A stretch of DNA of 39,075 nucleotides from assembly GCF_005871085.1 (NCBI RefSeq), contig NZ_VAUP01000016.1:1-39075 (forward strand). The letters are read 5' to 3'. Position numbers and translations under genes: made by a program. Positions within the stretch are counted from its first letter, which is position 1, and every line of letters begins with the position of its first letter. The DNA comes from Xanthobacter autotrophicus. GTDB taxonomy: Bacteria; Pseudomonadota; Alphaproteobacteria; Rhizobiales; Xanthobacteraceae. This document shows, piece by piece, positions 6,782 to 14,517 of this stretch. A model generated the notes under the pieces. It saw only the letters and a list, made by a program, of their open reading frames with translations. It made no database searches and was not told the origin of the DNA.

Positions 6782-8635
6782 ATGCACGCCATGATTCCGC
6801 CGAGCGCACCCCTGCGCCTGTTCGGCAAGCTCGACCCTGTGGTGGAGACGCGGCCGGACGGGGTCATCGTGGTCCGTTCGGCCAAGCCTCTGCCCCATTA
6901 CGCCGCCTCGCTGGTGGACCGGCTGGAGCATTGGGCCAAGGTGACGCCCAAGCGGGTGTTCCTCGCCGAGCGCAGGGCCGGCGGCGGCTGGCGCGAGCTG
7001 ACCTTTGGTGCCGCCTTCGAGCAGATCCTGCATATCGGCGCGGCACTGCTCGCCCGCGACCTGTCCGAGGACGAGCCGGTGCTCATCCTCTCCGGCAACG
7101 GCATCGACCACGCCCTCGTCTCCCTCGCCGGCATGTCGGTGGGCGTGCCCACCTGCCCCATGTCCACGGCCTATTCGCTGGTGTCGCAGGACCTGGGCAA
7201 GCTCAGCTATGCCCTCGACCTGCTCACCCCGCGCCTCGTCTTCGCGGCGGAGGGCAGGGCCTATGCCCGCGCGCTGAGGAAGGTGAAGGAGCGCGGCATC
7301 GAGATCGTCGTCTCCGACGACAGCGCGGAGGAGCTGGGCGCCACCCCTTTCAGCAGCCTCCTGGAACGCCCCATCTCCTCGGCGGTGGTCTCCGCGCGCA
7401 CCCAGGTGGGGCCGGATTCCATCGCCAAGTTCCTGCTCACCTCCGGGTCCACGGGCTATCCCAAGGCGGTCACCAACACCCACCGCATGATCTGCGCCAA
7501 CCAGGCCATGCTGGCGGAGGCCATGGCCTTCCTGAAGGACGAGCCGCCGGTGCTGGTGGACTGGCTGCCCTGGGCCCATACCTTCGGCTCCAACCACAAT
7601 TTCGGCATCGCCCTCTATAATGGCGGCACCCTCTACATCGACGCCGGCAAGCCCATGCCGAACGGCATCGAGGCGACGGTGCGCAATCTGCGGGAGATCG
7701 CGCCCACCATCTATTTCAACGTGCCGAAGGGGTTCGAGGCGCTGTTGCCCTATCTCCAGGCCGACGAGGCGCTGCGGCTGCATTTCTTCTCCCGGCTGAA
7801 GCTCATGTTCTATGCCGGGGCGGGACTGTCGAAGCCGGTGTGGGACGCCTATCGCGACCTCTCCATCGACACGGTGGGCCATGCCATCACCATGACCACC
7901 TCCCTCGGCGCCACCGAGACCGCCCCCGGCGCACTCATCGGGGTGCGCGAGGTGGACCGGCCGGGCATCGTCGGGGTGCCCCATCGCGGCGTCGAGCTGA
8001 AGCTCGTGCCCAATGCCGGCAAGCTGGAGGCGCGCTTGCGCGGCCCCAACATCATGCCCGGCTACTGGCGCCGCCCGGACCTCACCCAGAGCGCGTTCGA
8101 CGCCGAGGGCTTCTATCTGCTCGGCGATGCGCTGCGGCTTGCCGAACCGAACAATTTCGCCGCCGGCTTCGAGTTCGACGGGCGGGTCTCCGAGGACTTC
8201 AAGCTGGCCACCGGCACCTGGGTCAGCGTCGGGCCGTTGCGGGTGGACTTCATCGGCAAGCTCGATCCGCTGGTGAAGGATGCCGTGGTCACCGGCCACG
8301 ACCGGGACGACATCGGCATGCTGGTGTTCCCGGAGGAGGACGCGGTCCGCGCGCTCGCCCCCCATCTGCCCGCCGATGCGGCGCTGGCCGAGGTGCTGGC
8401 CGATCCGGCGGTGCATGACGCCTTCCGGGCGCGGCTCGCCGAGATCGCCAAGGTCTCCACCGGGTCCTCCACCCGGGTGATGCGCCTCGCCCTCCTCGCC
8501 GAGCCGCCCTCCATCGACCTCGGCGAGGCCACCGACAAGGGCTCGCTGAACCAGCGCGCCGTGCTCGCCAATCGCGCGAGCGAGGTGGAGGCCCTTTACG
8601 CCGCCGAGAGCGCGCCCAACGTGGTGAGGCTCTAG
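6782..8635 (+). CDS. Feruloyl-CoA-synthetase-type aryl-CoA ligase
   Basis: A 617-residue AMP-forming acyl-CoA ligase of the feruloyl-CoA synthetase subgroup. It activates an aromatic acid with ATP and CoA. The adenylate-binding P-loop-like motif is LLTSGSTGYPKAV (about 219-231). Subgroup-specific stretches are DWLPWAHTFGSNHNFG and YFNVPKGFEALLPYL, and the motif TSLGATETAPGALIG is also present. The C-terminal catalytic lysine lies in GEATDKGSLNQRAVL. I chose the ATG at 6782 with GGGAGGG just upstream; ATGs at 6779 and 6791 are alternatives. The stop codon TAG lies in a dispersed repeat. Hydroxycinnamates or phenylpropanoates are the likely substrates from family and neighbours; the exact acid cannot be read from sequence. 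Confidence 0.82.
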   Translation: MHAMIPPSAPLRLFGKLDPVVETRPDGVIVVRSAKPLPHYAASLVDRLEHWAKVTPKRVFLAERRAGGGWRELTFGAAFEQILHIGAALLARDLSEDEPVLILSGNGIDHALVSLAGMSVGVPTCPMSTAYSLVSQDLGKLSYALDLLTPRLVFAAEGRAYARALRKVKERGIEIVVSDDSAEELGATPFSSLLERPISSAVVSARTQVGPDSIAKFLLTSGSTGYPKAVTNTHRMICANQAMLAEAMAFLKDEPPVLVDWLPWAHTFGSNHNFGIALYNGGTLYIDAGKPMPNGIEATVRNLREIAPTIYFNVPKGFEALLPYLQADEALRLHFFSRLKLMFYAGAGLSKPVWDAYRDLSIDTVGHAITMTTSLGATETAPGALIGVREVDRPGIVGVPHRGVELKLVPNAGKLEARLRGPNIMPGYWRRPDLTQSAFDAEGFYLLGDALRLAEPNNFAAGFEFDGRVSEDFKLATGTWVSVGPLRVDFIGKLDPLVKDAVVTGHDRDDIGMLVFPEEDAVRALAPHLPADAALAEVLADPAVHDAFRARLAEIAKVSTGSSTRVMRLALLAEPPSIDLGEATDKGSLNQRAVLANRASEVEALYAAESAPNVVRL

Positions 8636-8685
8636 AGCGCGATCCGAGCAAATTGAATCAACTTGCTCGGTGAACCGCCCTCTAA
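8632..8685. repeat. Dispersed palindromic element, type A (second copy)
   Basis: Same layout as 672-725: CTAGAG outer bases and an inner 13-1-13 inverted repeat at 8644-8670 (arms CCGAGCAAATTGA and TCAACTTGCTCGG). Relative to the first copy, a change in one arm is matched in the other, and one pair has become a mismatch or wobble. It overlaps the ligase stop codon at 8633-8635. Confidence 0.8.
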
Positions 8686-8695
8686 ACTTAAGCAA

Positions 8696-8741
8696 AGAGC
8701 ACGCATCGATCAGCTTGCATCGCAAGCCGATCGATGCGGCG
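8696..8741. repeat. Dispersed palindromic element, type B (second copy)
   Basis: AGAGCACGC begins the element. GCATCGATCAGCTTGC and GCAAGCCGATCGATGC pair with one mismatch around a 3-base loop. It is related to 735-787 and to the copies near 18.3 and 18.6 kb. The pair of hairpins fills most of the 221-base gap between ligase and thiolase and may weaken read-through. Confidence 0.7.
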
Positions 8742-8856
8742 CAGGCCACTCCCCCGGAGTTTCCGAATCCCCCGACGATCTTGCGGGCGCGCGGCCTTGC
8801 CGGCGCCCGATGGTCCGACGCATGCCGCAAGAACACGCAGCAAGAAAGGTCCTTCC

Positions 8857-10107
8857 ATGAGCACGGTTCCCGGCGCGGTCACGCTCAGCTTCGACGACGT
8901 CTTCCTCGTGGACGGCGCCCGCACGCCGTTCGTGGACTATAACGGCGCGTTGTCCCAGGTCTCGCCCACCGACCTCGGCATCAAGGCCGGGCGCGAGGCG
9001 TTGCGCCGGGCCGGCGTCGACCCGTCCGAGGTCGGCACGGTGGTGGCCGGCAACATGGCGCAGGCCAGCTTCGACGCCTATTTCCTGCCCCGCCACGTGG
9101 GCCTTTATTGCGGCGCGCGCACCGAGGTGCCGGCCCATCTCGTTCAGCGCATCTGCGGCACCGGGGTGGAGGTCATCGCCCAGGCCGCCGACGCCCTGTC
9201 CCAGAAGCGCGCCGAGGTGGGGCTGTGCGTCGGCACCGAATCCATGAGCCGCAATCCGGTGGCGGCCTACACCCATCGCGGCGGCTTTCGCATGGGCCAG
9301 GTGGAGTTCAAGGACTTCCTCTGGGAAAGCCTCCTCGACACCGACTGCGACACCACCATGGGCGGCACGGCGGAGAACCTCGCCCGGGATTTCCAGATCA
9401 CCCGCGATGAGGTGGACGCCTTCGCCGCGCGCTCCTTCGAGCGGGCGCTCGCCGCCCGCGCCTCAGGCTTCTTCGACGGCGAGATTGTGGCCGTGACCGA
9501 CGAGACCTTCGAGGCGGACGGCCTGAAGCCCCGCGCCATCAAGCTGAAGGCCAAGGGTGAGGTGGTGAAGGAGGACAGCCATGTGCGGCCCTCGCCCCTG
9601 GAGGTGCTGGCCAAGATCCGCCCGGCCTTCGGCGGGGTGCAGACCGGCGGCAATTCCTCCGCCGTGGTGGATGGGGCGGCAAGCGTGGTACTCGCCTCCG
9701 GCGGCTGGCTGAAGGCGAAGGGCAGGGCGCCGCTCGCCCGTATCGTCGCCAGCGCAGCCGTGGGGGTGCGGCCCCACATCATGGGGATCGGCCCGGTGCC
9801 GGCCATCCGGGCGGTGTGCGCCAAGGCGGGCATCGCCGTCGCCGACGTGGACCGCATCGAGATCAACGAGGCGTTCGGCGCGCAGATCATGGCCTGCGCC
9901 CGCGAGCTCGACCTCGACGGGGACCGGCTGAACGTGAACGGCGGCGCCATCGCCATCGGCCATCCCCTGGGCGCCACCGGCGTGCGGCTCGCCCTCACCG
10001 TGTCGCGCGAACTGAAGCGATCGGGCCTGCGCTACGGCATCGCCTCGGCCTGCATCGGGGGCGGGCAGGGCATCGCCATGCTGGTCGAAAACCCTGAAGC
10101 CGCCTGA
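8857..10107 (+). CDS. Thiolase (3-ketoacyl-CoA / acetyl-CoA C-acyltransferase family)
   Basis: A 416-residue thiolase. The nucleophilic cysteine is in LVQRICGTGVEVIAQ near residue 103, the active-site histidine block is GGAIAIGHPLGATGVR, and the second cysteine is in SACIGGGQGIAMLVE. The NEAFGAQ motif is also present. The start ATG at 8857 has AAAGG eight bases upstream; earlier in-frame starts would read through the repeat. It would cleave the 3-ketoacyl-CoA made by the SDR encoded next, releasing acetyl-CoA and an aroyl-CoA. It does not show the PcaF-type sequence known for 3-oxoadipyl-CoA thiolases (NRLCASGMDA and ATMCVGVGQG blocks), so I do not call it PcaF. Confidence 0.85.
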   Translation: MSTVPGAVTLSFDDVFLVDGARTPFVDYNGALSQVSPTDLGIKAGREALRRAGVDPSEVGTVVAGNMAQASFDAYFLPRHVGLYCGARTEVPAHLVQRICGTGVEVIAQAADALSQKRAEVGLCVGTESMSRNPVAAYTHRGGFRMGQVEFKDFLWESLLDTDCDTTMGGTAENLARDFQITRDEVDAFAARSFERALAARASGFFDGEIVAVTDETFEADGLKPRAIKLKAKGEVVKEDSHVRPSPLEVLAKIRPAFGGVQTGGNSSAVVDGAASVVLASGGWLKAKGRAPLARIVASAAVGVRPHIMGIGPVPAIRAVCAKAGIAVADVDRIEINEAFGAQIMACARELDLDGDRLNVNGGAIAIGHPLGATGVRLALTVSRELKRSGLRYGIASACIGGGQGIAMLVENPEAA

Positions 10108-10126
10108 GTGGACGCGGGAGCAACAG

Positions 10127-10888
10127 ATGAAGCTTGAACAGACGGCCGCTATCGTCACCGGCGGCGGCTCCGGCCTCGGCCGCGCCACCGCGCAGGCGCT
10201 GGCGGCGCGTGGCGCCAGAGTGGCGGTGCTCGACCTCAATGCCGACGCGGCGCGGGAGGTGGCATCCGCCATCGGCGGCATCGCCGCGCCCTGCGACGTG
10301 GCCGACCCCGCCTCGGCGGACGCCGCGCTTGCGGTCGCAGCGGCCGCCCACGGGCCGGCGCGTATCCTCGTCAATTGCGCGGGGATCGGCAGCGCGAAGC
10401 GCGTGGTGGGCAAGGACGGCCCGCAGCCCCTGGCCGATTTCGAGAAAGTGGTGCGGGTCAATCTCCTCGGCACCTTCAACATGCTGCGCCTCGCCGCTGC
10501 CGCCATGACGGCGCTCGACCCGCTGGAGGATGGCGAGCGCGGCGTCGTCGTCTCCACCGCATCGGTGGCGGCGTTCGAGGGGCAGGTGGGGCAGGCGGCC
10601 TATGCCGCCTCCAAGGCCGGGATCGTCGGCATGACGCTGCCCATCGCCCGCGAACTGGCCGGCTTCGGCATCAGGGTGAACGTGATTGCCCCCGGCCTGT
10701 TCGCCACGCCGCTGCTGAAGACCCTTCCGGAGGAGGTGCAGCGGGCGCTGGGCGCCTCCATCCCGTTCCCCTCCCGCCTCGGCGAGGCGGCGGAGTTCGC
10801 CGCCCTCGCCGTGCACATGGTGGAGAACGCGTTCCTCAACGGCGAGACCGTGCGCCTCGACGGCGCGCTGCGCCTGCCCCCCCGCTGA
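10127..10888 (+). CDS. Type II 3-hydroxyacyl-CoA dehydrogenase (SDR)
   Basis: A 253-residue short-chain dehydrogenase resembling HSD17B10/type II 3-hydroxyacyl-CoA dehydrogenases. The NAD motif is TGGGSGLGRATA (about 11-22), Asp37 in VLDLNAD suggests NAD preference, NCAGI is the structural motif, and the catalytic Ser, Tyr and Lys are in STASVAAF and YAASKAG. The C-terminal NGETVRLDGALRLPPR ending is typical of this subgroup. It should oxidise the 3-hydroxyacyl-CoA formed by the crotonase. It starts 20 bases after the thiolase and is followed after 11 bases by the thioesterase, so the three form one transcription unit. Confidence 0.85.
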   Translation: MKLEQTAAIVTGGGSGLGRATAQALAARGARVAVLDLNADAAREVASAIGGIAAPCDVADPASADAALAVAAAAHGPARILVNCAGIGSAKRVVGKDGPQPLADFEKVVRVNLLGTFNMLRLAAAAMTALDPLEDGERGVVVSTASVAAFEGQVGQAAYAASKAGIVGMTLPIARELAGFGIRVNVIAPGLFATPLLKTLPEEVQRALGASIPFPSRLGEAAEFAALAVHMVENAFLNGETVRLDGALRLPPR

Positions 10889-10899
10889 AGGAGGATACA

Positions 10900-11331
10900 A
10901 TGCTGGTGAACCGCCGGACCGTGCGCATCGAATGGGGGGATTGCGATGCCGCCAACATCGTCTTCTACCCGCGCTATTTCGCCATGTTCGACGCCTCCAC
11001 CCATGCCCTGTTCGAGAAGGCGGGCTGGCTGAAGCGGGACCTCATCCGCCAGTTCGACATCGTCGGCTACCCCATGGTGGATACGCGGGCGAAGTTCATG
11101 GTGCCGTCCACGTTCGGCGACGACATCGTCATCGAGACCACCATCAGCGCCATCCGCACCTCCAGCTTCGACGTGCTGCACAAGGTGCTGAAGCCGGCGC
11201 CGGAGGGCGAGGTGCTCGCCATCGAGGGCTACGAGACCCGCGTCTGGGTCGGCCCGCATCCCGACGATCCCAAGCGGCTGAAGTCCCGCCCGATCCCGCA
11301 GGAGGTGATCCGGCGGCTCTCGGAAGGCTGA
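10900..11331 (+). CDS. Hotdog-fold aroyl-CoA thioesterase (4-hydroxybenzoyl-CoA type)
   Basis: A 143-residue hotdog thioesterase. The segment IEWGDCDAANIVFYPRYF at residues 10-27 matches the 4-hydroxybenzoyl-CoA thioesterase pattern of Pseudomonas sp. CBS3, where Asp17 (second Asp of GDCD) is catalytic; here that is Asp16. AAGGAGG lies 5-6 bases before the ATG. In this operon it would release the free benzoate-type acid after thiolytic shortening. The nearby pobA, 3-hydroxybenzoate hydroxylase and benABC genes offer ready routes for 4-hydroxybenzoate, 3-hydroxybenzoate and benzoate respectively. The substrate range is inferred. Confidence 0.82.
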   Translation: MLVNRRTVRIEWGDCDAANIVFYPRYFAMFDASTHALFEKAGWLKRDLIRQFDIVGYPMVDTRAKFMVPSTFGDDIVIETTISAIRTSSFDVLHKVLKPAPEGEVLAIEGYETRVWVGPHPDDPKRLKSRPIPQEVIRRLSEG

Positions 11332-11409
11332 GCGGCAACACATCCTTTGGCCGGAACACCACCGCAAAGCGGGGCGGCCAGGGCAAATCAAACAGGGGAG
11401 GAGACGAGA

Positions 11410-12564
11410 ATGACCTATGCCTTTCGGCGTCCGCTCGCAGGCGCGGCGCTGCTTCTTGCCCTCGGCGGCACCGGTGCACTGGCGGCGGACGATGTGGTGC
11501 GCATCGGCGCCTCCATTTCCACCACCGGGCAGGGCGCGGCCCTCGGCATCCCGGAGAAGAACACAATCGACGTGGTGCCCAGGGAGATCGCCGGGCTGAA
11601 GCTGGAAATCATCCCGCTCGACGATGCGGGCGACCCCACGGTCGCCACCACCAATGCCCGGCGCCTCGCCACCGAGGACAAGGTGGACGTGCTCATCGGC
11701 TCGGCGGTGACGCCGGCCACCCTGGCCGTCGCCAACGTGGCGGCGGAGGTGCAGGTGCCGCATTTCGCGCTCAGCCCCATTCCTTTCCAGCCCGGCAAGG
11801 AGAAATGGAGCTTCTCCATGCCGCAGCCCGTGTCCCTGATGGCCAAGGGCATCTATGAGGACATGCTCAAGCGCAAGGTGAAGCGGGTGGCTCTCATCGG
11901 CTTCTCCGACAGCTGGGGCGACCTCTGGGTGAAGGAGTTCAAGGCCAATGGCGAGCCGCTCGGCCTTTCCATGGTCGCCGACGAGCGCTATGCCCGCGCC
12001 GACACGTCCGTGGCCGGGCAGACGCTGAAGCTCCTCGCCCAGAAGCCGGATGCGGTGCTGGTCGCCGCCTCCGGCACGGCCGCCGCCCTGCCGGTCATCG
12101 CGCTGCGCGAGCGTGGCTACAAGGGCCCCATCTACCAGACCCACGGGGCGGTGACGCGCGACTTCATCCGCATCGCTGGCAAGGCCGCGGAGGGGGTGAT
12201 CTTCACTTCGGGGCCGGTGGTGGCCGCCGCCGAGCAGCCGGAGGCAAGTGCCACCAAGGCGCCCGGTATGGCCTATACCAAGGCCTATGAAGCGAAGTTC
12301 GGCGAGGGCACCGTCACCCAGTTCGGCGCCCATATGTACGACGTGTTCCAGCTGCTGGAGCGGGTGCTGCCTGTCGCGCTCAAGACCGCGCGGCCCGGCA
12401 CGCCCGAATTCCGTGCCGCCCTGCGCGATGCGCTGGAAAGCGAGAAGGAGCTGAAGGCGAGCCAGGGCGTCTACAATTACACCCCCACCAACCATTACGG
12501 CGTGGACGACCGCGCCCGAATCCTGATCACCGTCAAGGACGGCAAGTGGGTTCTGGTCGAGTGA
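11410..12564 (+). CDS. Periplasmic binding protein of a Liv-type aromatic-acid ABC transporter
   Basis: A 384-residue type I periplasmic binding protein (Leu/Ile/Val-binding family). A signal peptide is clear: basic MTYAFRR, a hydrophobic stretch and the cleavage site ALA-ADD near residue 25. The mature protein begins VVRIGASISTTGQGAALG, the usual first strand and loop. GGAGGAG precedes the ATG at 11410; an earlier in-frame start at 11347 was rejected because it would bury the signal peptide. Rhodopseudomonas CouP, encoded beside p-coumarate genes, is a known aromatic-binding member of this family, so an aromatic acid is more likely than a branched-chain amino acid. It ends the plus-strand operon just before two hairpins. 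Confidence 0.85.
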   Translation: MTYAFRRPLAGAALLLALGGTGALAADDVVRIGASISTTGQGAALGIPEKNTIDVVPREIAGLKLEIIPLDDAGDPTVATTNARRLATEDKVDVLIGSAVTPATLAVANVAAEVQVPHFALSPIPFQPGKEKWSFSMPQPVSLMAKGIYEDMLKRKVKRVALIGFSDSWGDLWVKEFKANGEPLGLSMVADERYARADTSVAGQTLKLLAQKPDAVLVAASGTAAALPVIALRERGYKGPIYQTHGAVTRDFIRIAGKAAEGVIFTSGPVVAAAEQPEASATKAPGMAYTKAYEAKFGEGTVTQFGAHMYDVFQLLERVLPVALKTARPGTPEFRAALRDALESEKELKASQGVYNYTPTNHYGVDDRARILITVKDGKWVLVE

Positions 12565-12582
12565 GGTGGGGGCCGCGCGCTC

Positions 12583-12625
12583 CTAGAGCATTCCCCCGTT
12601 TCACTGAATCGGGGGAATGCTCTAG
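12583..12625. repeat. Perfect 16-bp inverted repeat element
   Basis: CTAGAGCATTCCCCCG and CGGGGGAATGCTCTAG flank an 11-base loop, 18 bases after the binding-protein stop. The CTAGAG/CTCTAG ends match the other dispersed elements in this window. It lacks a T run but is a strong hairpin and could shield the 3' end of the transcript. Confidence 0.75.
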
Positions 12626-12639
12626 GTTCTTGAGTTTAG

Positions 12640-12687
12640 GCGTTTTCTTTGCGCGAGCCGGTATCCACTTCGCTCGAAAACGCTCTA
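12640..12687. repeat. Dispersed repeat with GCGTTTTC/GAAAACGC ends
   Basis: GCGTTTTC (12640-12647) and GAAAACGC (12676-12683) enclose CGAGCCGGTATCCACTTCG, a sequence I recognise as common in intergenic repeats of Hyphomicrobiales. Its end, GAAAACGCTCTA, also occurs at 116-127. Confidence 0.6.
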
Positions 12688-12702
12688 AACGAGGTTCATG
12701 AA

Positions 12703-12735
12703 AAAGGGCTCCCGGAGGCGATCCGGGAGCCCTTT
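12703..12735. terminator. Bidirectional intrinsic terminator
   Basis: AAAGGGCTCCCGGA and TCCGGGAGCCCTTT form a perfect 14-bp stem around a 5-base loop, with A-rich DNA before and a few T after. It lies between the convergent binding-protein gene (ends 12564) and acyl-CoA dehydrogenase gene (ends 12780), as expected for a terminator serving both strands. Confidence 0.8.
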
Positions 12736-12779
12736 CCATTTGCTCCGGCCATTTGTTCCAGCCATGTGCTCCGGCAGCG

Positions 12780-14486
12780 TCAGCCGACGCCGGCGAGGGC
12801 ACGGTAGTCGGCGGGATCGCGGCGGGTGGAGAGGACCTGCCCGGCAAGGCCCTCCGCCTCGGCGGCGATGTCTTCCGCATAGATGCGCGCGAGCCGGATC
12901 CAGTCGGCTTCCCTTGTCCCCGCCGCCGCGGCGCCGCGCGACAGCAGCGCCCCGCCCAGGGCGAGGCCGAACAGGCGCAGGTAGGTTTGCGCCACCAGCA
13001 GCTTCGCGGCTTCGCCGGTGGTGGGTGACAGCAAATGGGCGGTGGCGGCTTCGAGCGCGGTGAGCGCCTCCGCCAGGATCGCCGCCGAGGGGCCGACGCG
13101 GTTCTCTGCCCGCGCCACGTCCGCCCGGCTTTCGGCGATCAGGCGCGCCACCTCGGTCCCGCCCTCGCGGGGGATCTTGCGCATCACGAGGTCGATGGCC
13201 TGGATGGCGTTGGTGCCTTCATAGATGGGCGCAATGCGGATGTCGCGCAGCAGCTGGGCGGCGCCGGTCTCCTCCACGAAGCCCATGCCGCCATGGACCT
13301 GGATGCCGAGGGAGGCCACCTCGCAGCCGATGTCGGTGCAGAATGCCTTCACCACCGGCGTGAGCAGGCTGGCGCGCGCGTCGCCGGCATCGCCACCGTC
13401 AATGGCGGCGGCCGCCGCATAGGCGATGGCCCGGGCCGCGGTGGTCAGCGCCTTCATGCGGGCGAGCGTCTTCGCAAGGTCCGGATGGGCGGCGATGGGC
13501 GCTGCGCCGTCAAAGCCGGCCGCGCGTCCCTGCCGGCGGTCCAGCGCATAGGCGGCCGCCTTCTGGGTCGCCTTCTCCGCGATGGCGACGCCCTGGAGGC
13601 CGGTGGCGAGGCGGGCCTTGTTCATCATGGTGAACATGCAGGCGAGGCCCTTGTTCTCCTCCCCCACCAGCCAGCCGATGGCGCCGCCGCCATCGCCGAA
13701 CACCATGGTGCAAGTGGGCGAGCCGCGAATGCCGAGCTTGTGCTCGATGCCGGCGCAGCGCAGGTCGTTTTCCGCCCCCAGCGTCCCGTCCGCCGCCACG
13801 AAGCGCTCCGGGACAAGGAACAGGGAGATGCCCTTCACCCCGGCCGGGGCGTCGGGCAGGCGGGCCAGGACCAGGTGGATGATGTTCGCCGCGAGGTCGT
13901 GGGCGCCGAAGGTGATGAAGATCTTCGAGCCGGTGATGCGATAGCGTCCCTCGCCGAGGGGCTCGGCGCGGGTGCGCAGGAGGCCGAGGTCCGAGCCCGC
14001 CTGCGGCTCGGTGAGGTTCATGGTGCCGGTCCATTCGCCCGAGACGAGCCTGGGCAGATAGAGCGCCTTCAGCGCGTCCGAGGCATGGGCCTCGATGGCG
14101 TCCGCCGCGCCCTGCGACAGCACCGGCAGGGTGGAGAGCGCCATGCAGGACGAGGTGAACATCTCCATGGCGGCGGTGCCCACCGACATGGGAAGGCCGG
14201 AGCCGCCGTATGCCTCCGGCTGGGCGACGGCGTTCCAGCCGCCGGCGATCCAGTCCGCATAGGCCTCCCTGAAGCCGGGCGGGGTGGTGACGCGGCCGTC
14301 CTCCCATCGCGCGCCAATCAGGTCCGAGGTGCGGTCGAGGGGGGCGATGCGCTCGGCGCAGAAGCGGCCCGCTTCCTCCAGTATGGCGGAGAGTTCGTCT
14401 GCAGGCAGGGGCGGCGGGCTGCCGGGGGGCACCGCAACCTGGGCCAGGGTGAACAGGATCTCGTCGATCGGCGGACGATAGGTCAT
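12780..14486 (-). CDS. Acyl-CoA dehydrogenase, long (DmdC-like) type
   Basis: A 568-residue FAD-dependent acyl-CoA dehydrogenase of the long subgroup that carries an extra C-terminal domain (family length about 570-600). MTYRPPIDEILFTL is the usual N-terminus. FAD/acyl-binding motifs are MNLTEPQAGSDLG and ITGSKIFITFGAHD. QVHGGMGFVEETGAAQLLRD and IAPIYEGTNAIQA contain the expected catalytic Glu in YEGT. GAGGG precedes the ATG. It is 31 bases downstream of livF in the transporter operon. It would introduce the 2,3-double bond into a phenylpropanoyl-CoA before the crotonase step; DmdC-type enzymes act on methylmercaptopropionyl-CoA, so the substrate is not certain. An 11-base C tract lies just upstream. 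Confidence 0.82.
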   Translation of the reverse strand: MTYRPPIDEILFTLAQVAVPPGSPPPLPADELSAILEEAGRFCAERIAPLDRTSDLIGARWEDGRVTTPPGFREAYADWIAGGWNAVAQPEAYGGSGLPMSVGTAAMEMFTSSCMALSTLPVLSQGAADAIEAHASDALKALYLPRLVSGEWTGTMNLTEPQAGSDLGLLRTRAEPLGEGRYRITGSKIFITFGAHDLAANIIHLVLARLPDAPAGVKGISLFLVPERFVAADGTLGAENDLRCAGIEHKLGIRGSPTCTMVFGDGGGAIGWLVGEENKGLACMFTMMNKARLATGLQGVAIAEKATQKAAAYALDRRQGRAAGFDGAAPIAAHPDLAKTLARMKALTTAARAIAYAAAAAIDGGDAGDARASLLTPVVKAFCTDIGCEVASLGIQVHGGMGFVEETGAAQLLRDIRIAPIYEGTNAIQAIDLVMRKIPREGGTEVARLIAESRADVARAENRVGPSAAILAEALTALEAATAHLLSPTTGEAAKLLVAQTYLRLFGLALGGALLSRGAAAAGTREADWIRLARIYAEDIAAEAEGLAGQVLSTRRDPADYRALAGVG

Positions 14487-14497
14487 GGCGCCCTCGT

Positions 14498-14508
14498 GGG
14501 GGGGGGGG
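14498..14508. repeat. 11-base homopolymer (poly-G on +, poly-C on -)
   Basis: Eleven consecutive G lie between the livF stop and the acyl-CoA dehydrogenase start, 11 bases upstream of that gene's ATG. Homopolymers of this length can slip during replication or sequencing. The tract is outside both reading frames and next to the ribosome-binding region. Confidence 0.8.
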
Positions 14509-14517
14509 TCGGAAGGA

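Noticed and set aside
6767-8836. Long open frame on the minus strand (about 690 codons) opposite the CoA ligase
   Set aside because: Its peptide is low-complexity Gly/His/Arg/Glu-rich without any family motif. It is the antisense shadow of a high-GC gene with clear ligase motifs.
8857-10107. Thiolase as PcaF (3-oxoadipyl-CoA thiolase)
   Set aside because: Its catalytic blocks differ from PcaF, and it sits in the CoA ligase operon next to a hydroxyacyl-CoA dehydrogenase.
10600-12495. Minus-strand open frame of about 630 codons opposite the dehydrogenase, thioesterase and binding protein genes
   Set aside because: It crosses three recognised genes, has no domain similarity and has shadow-type composition.
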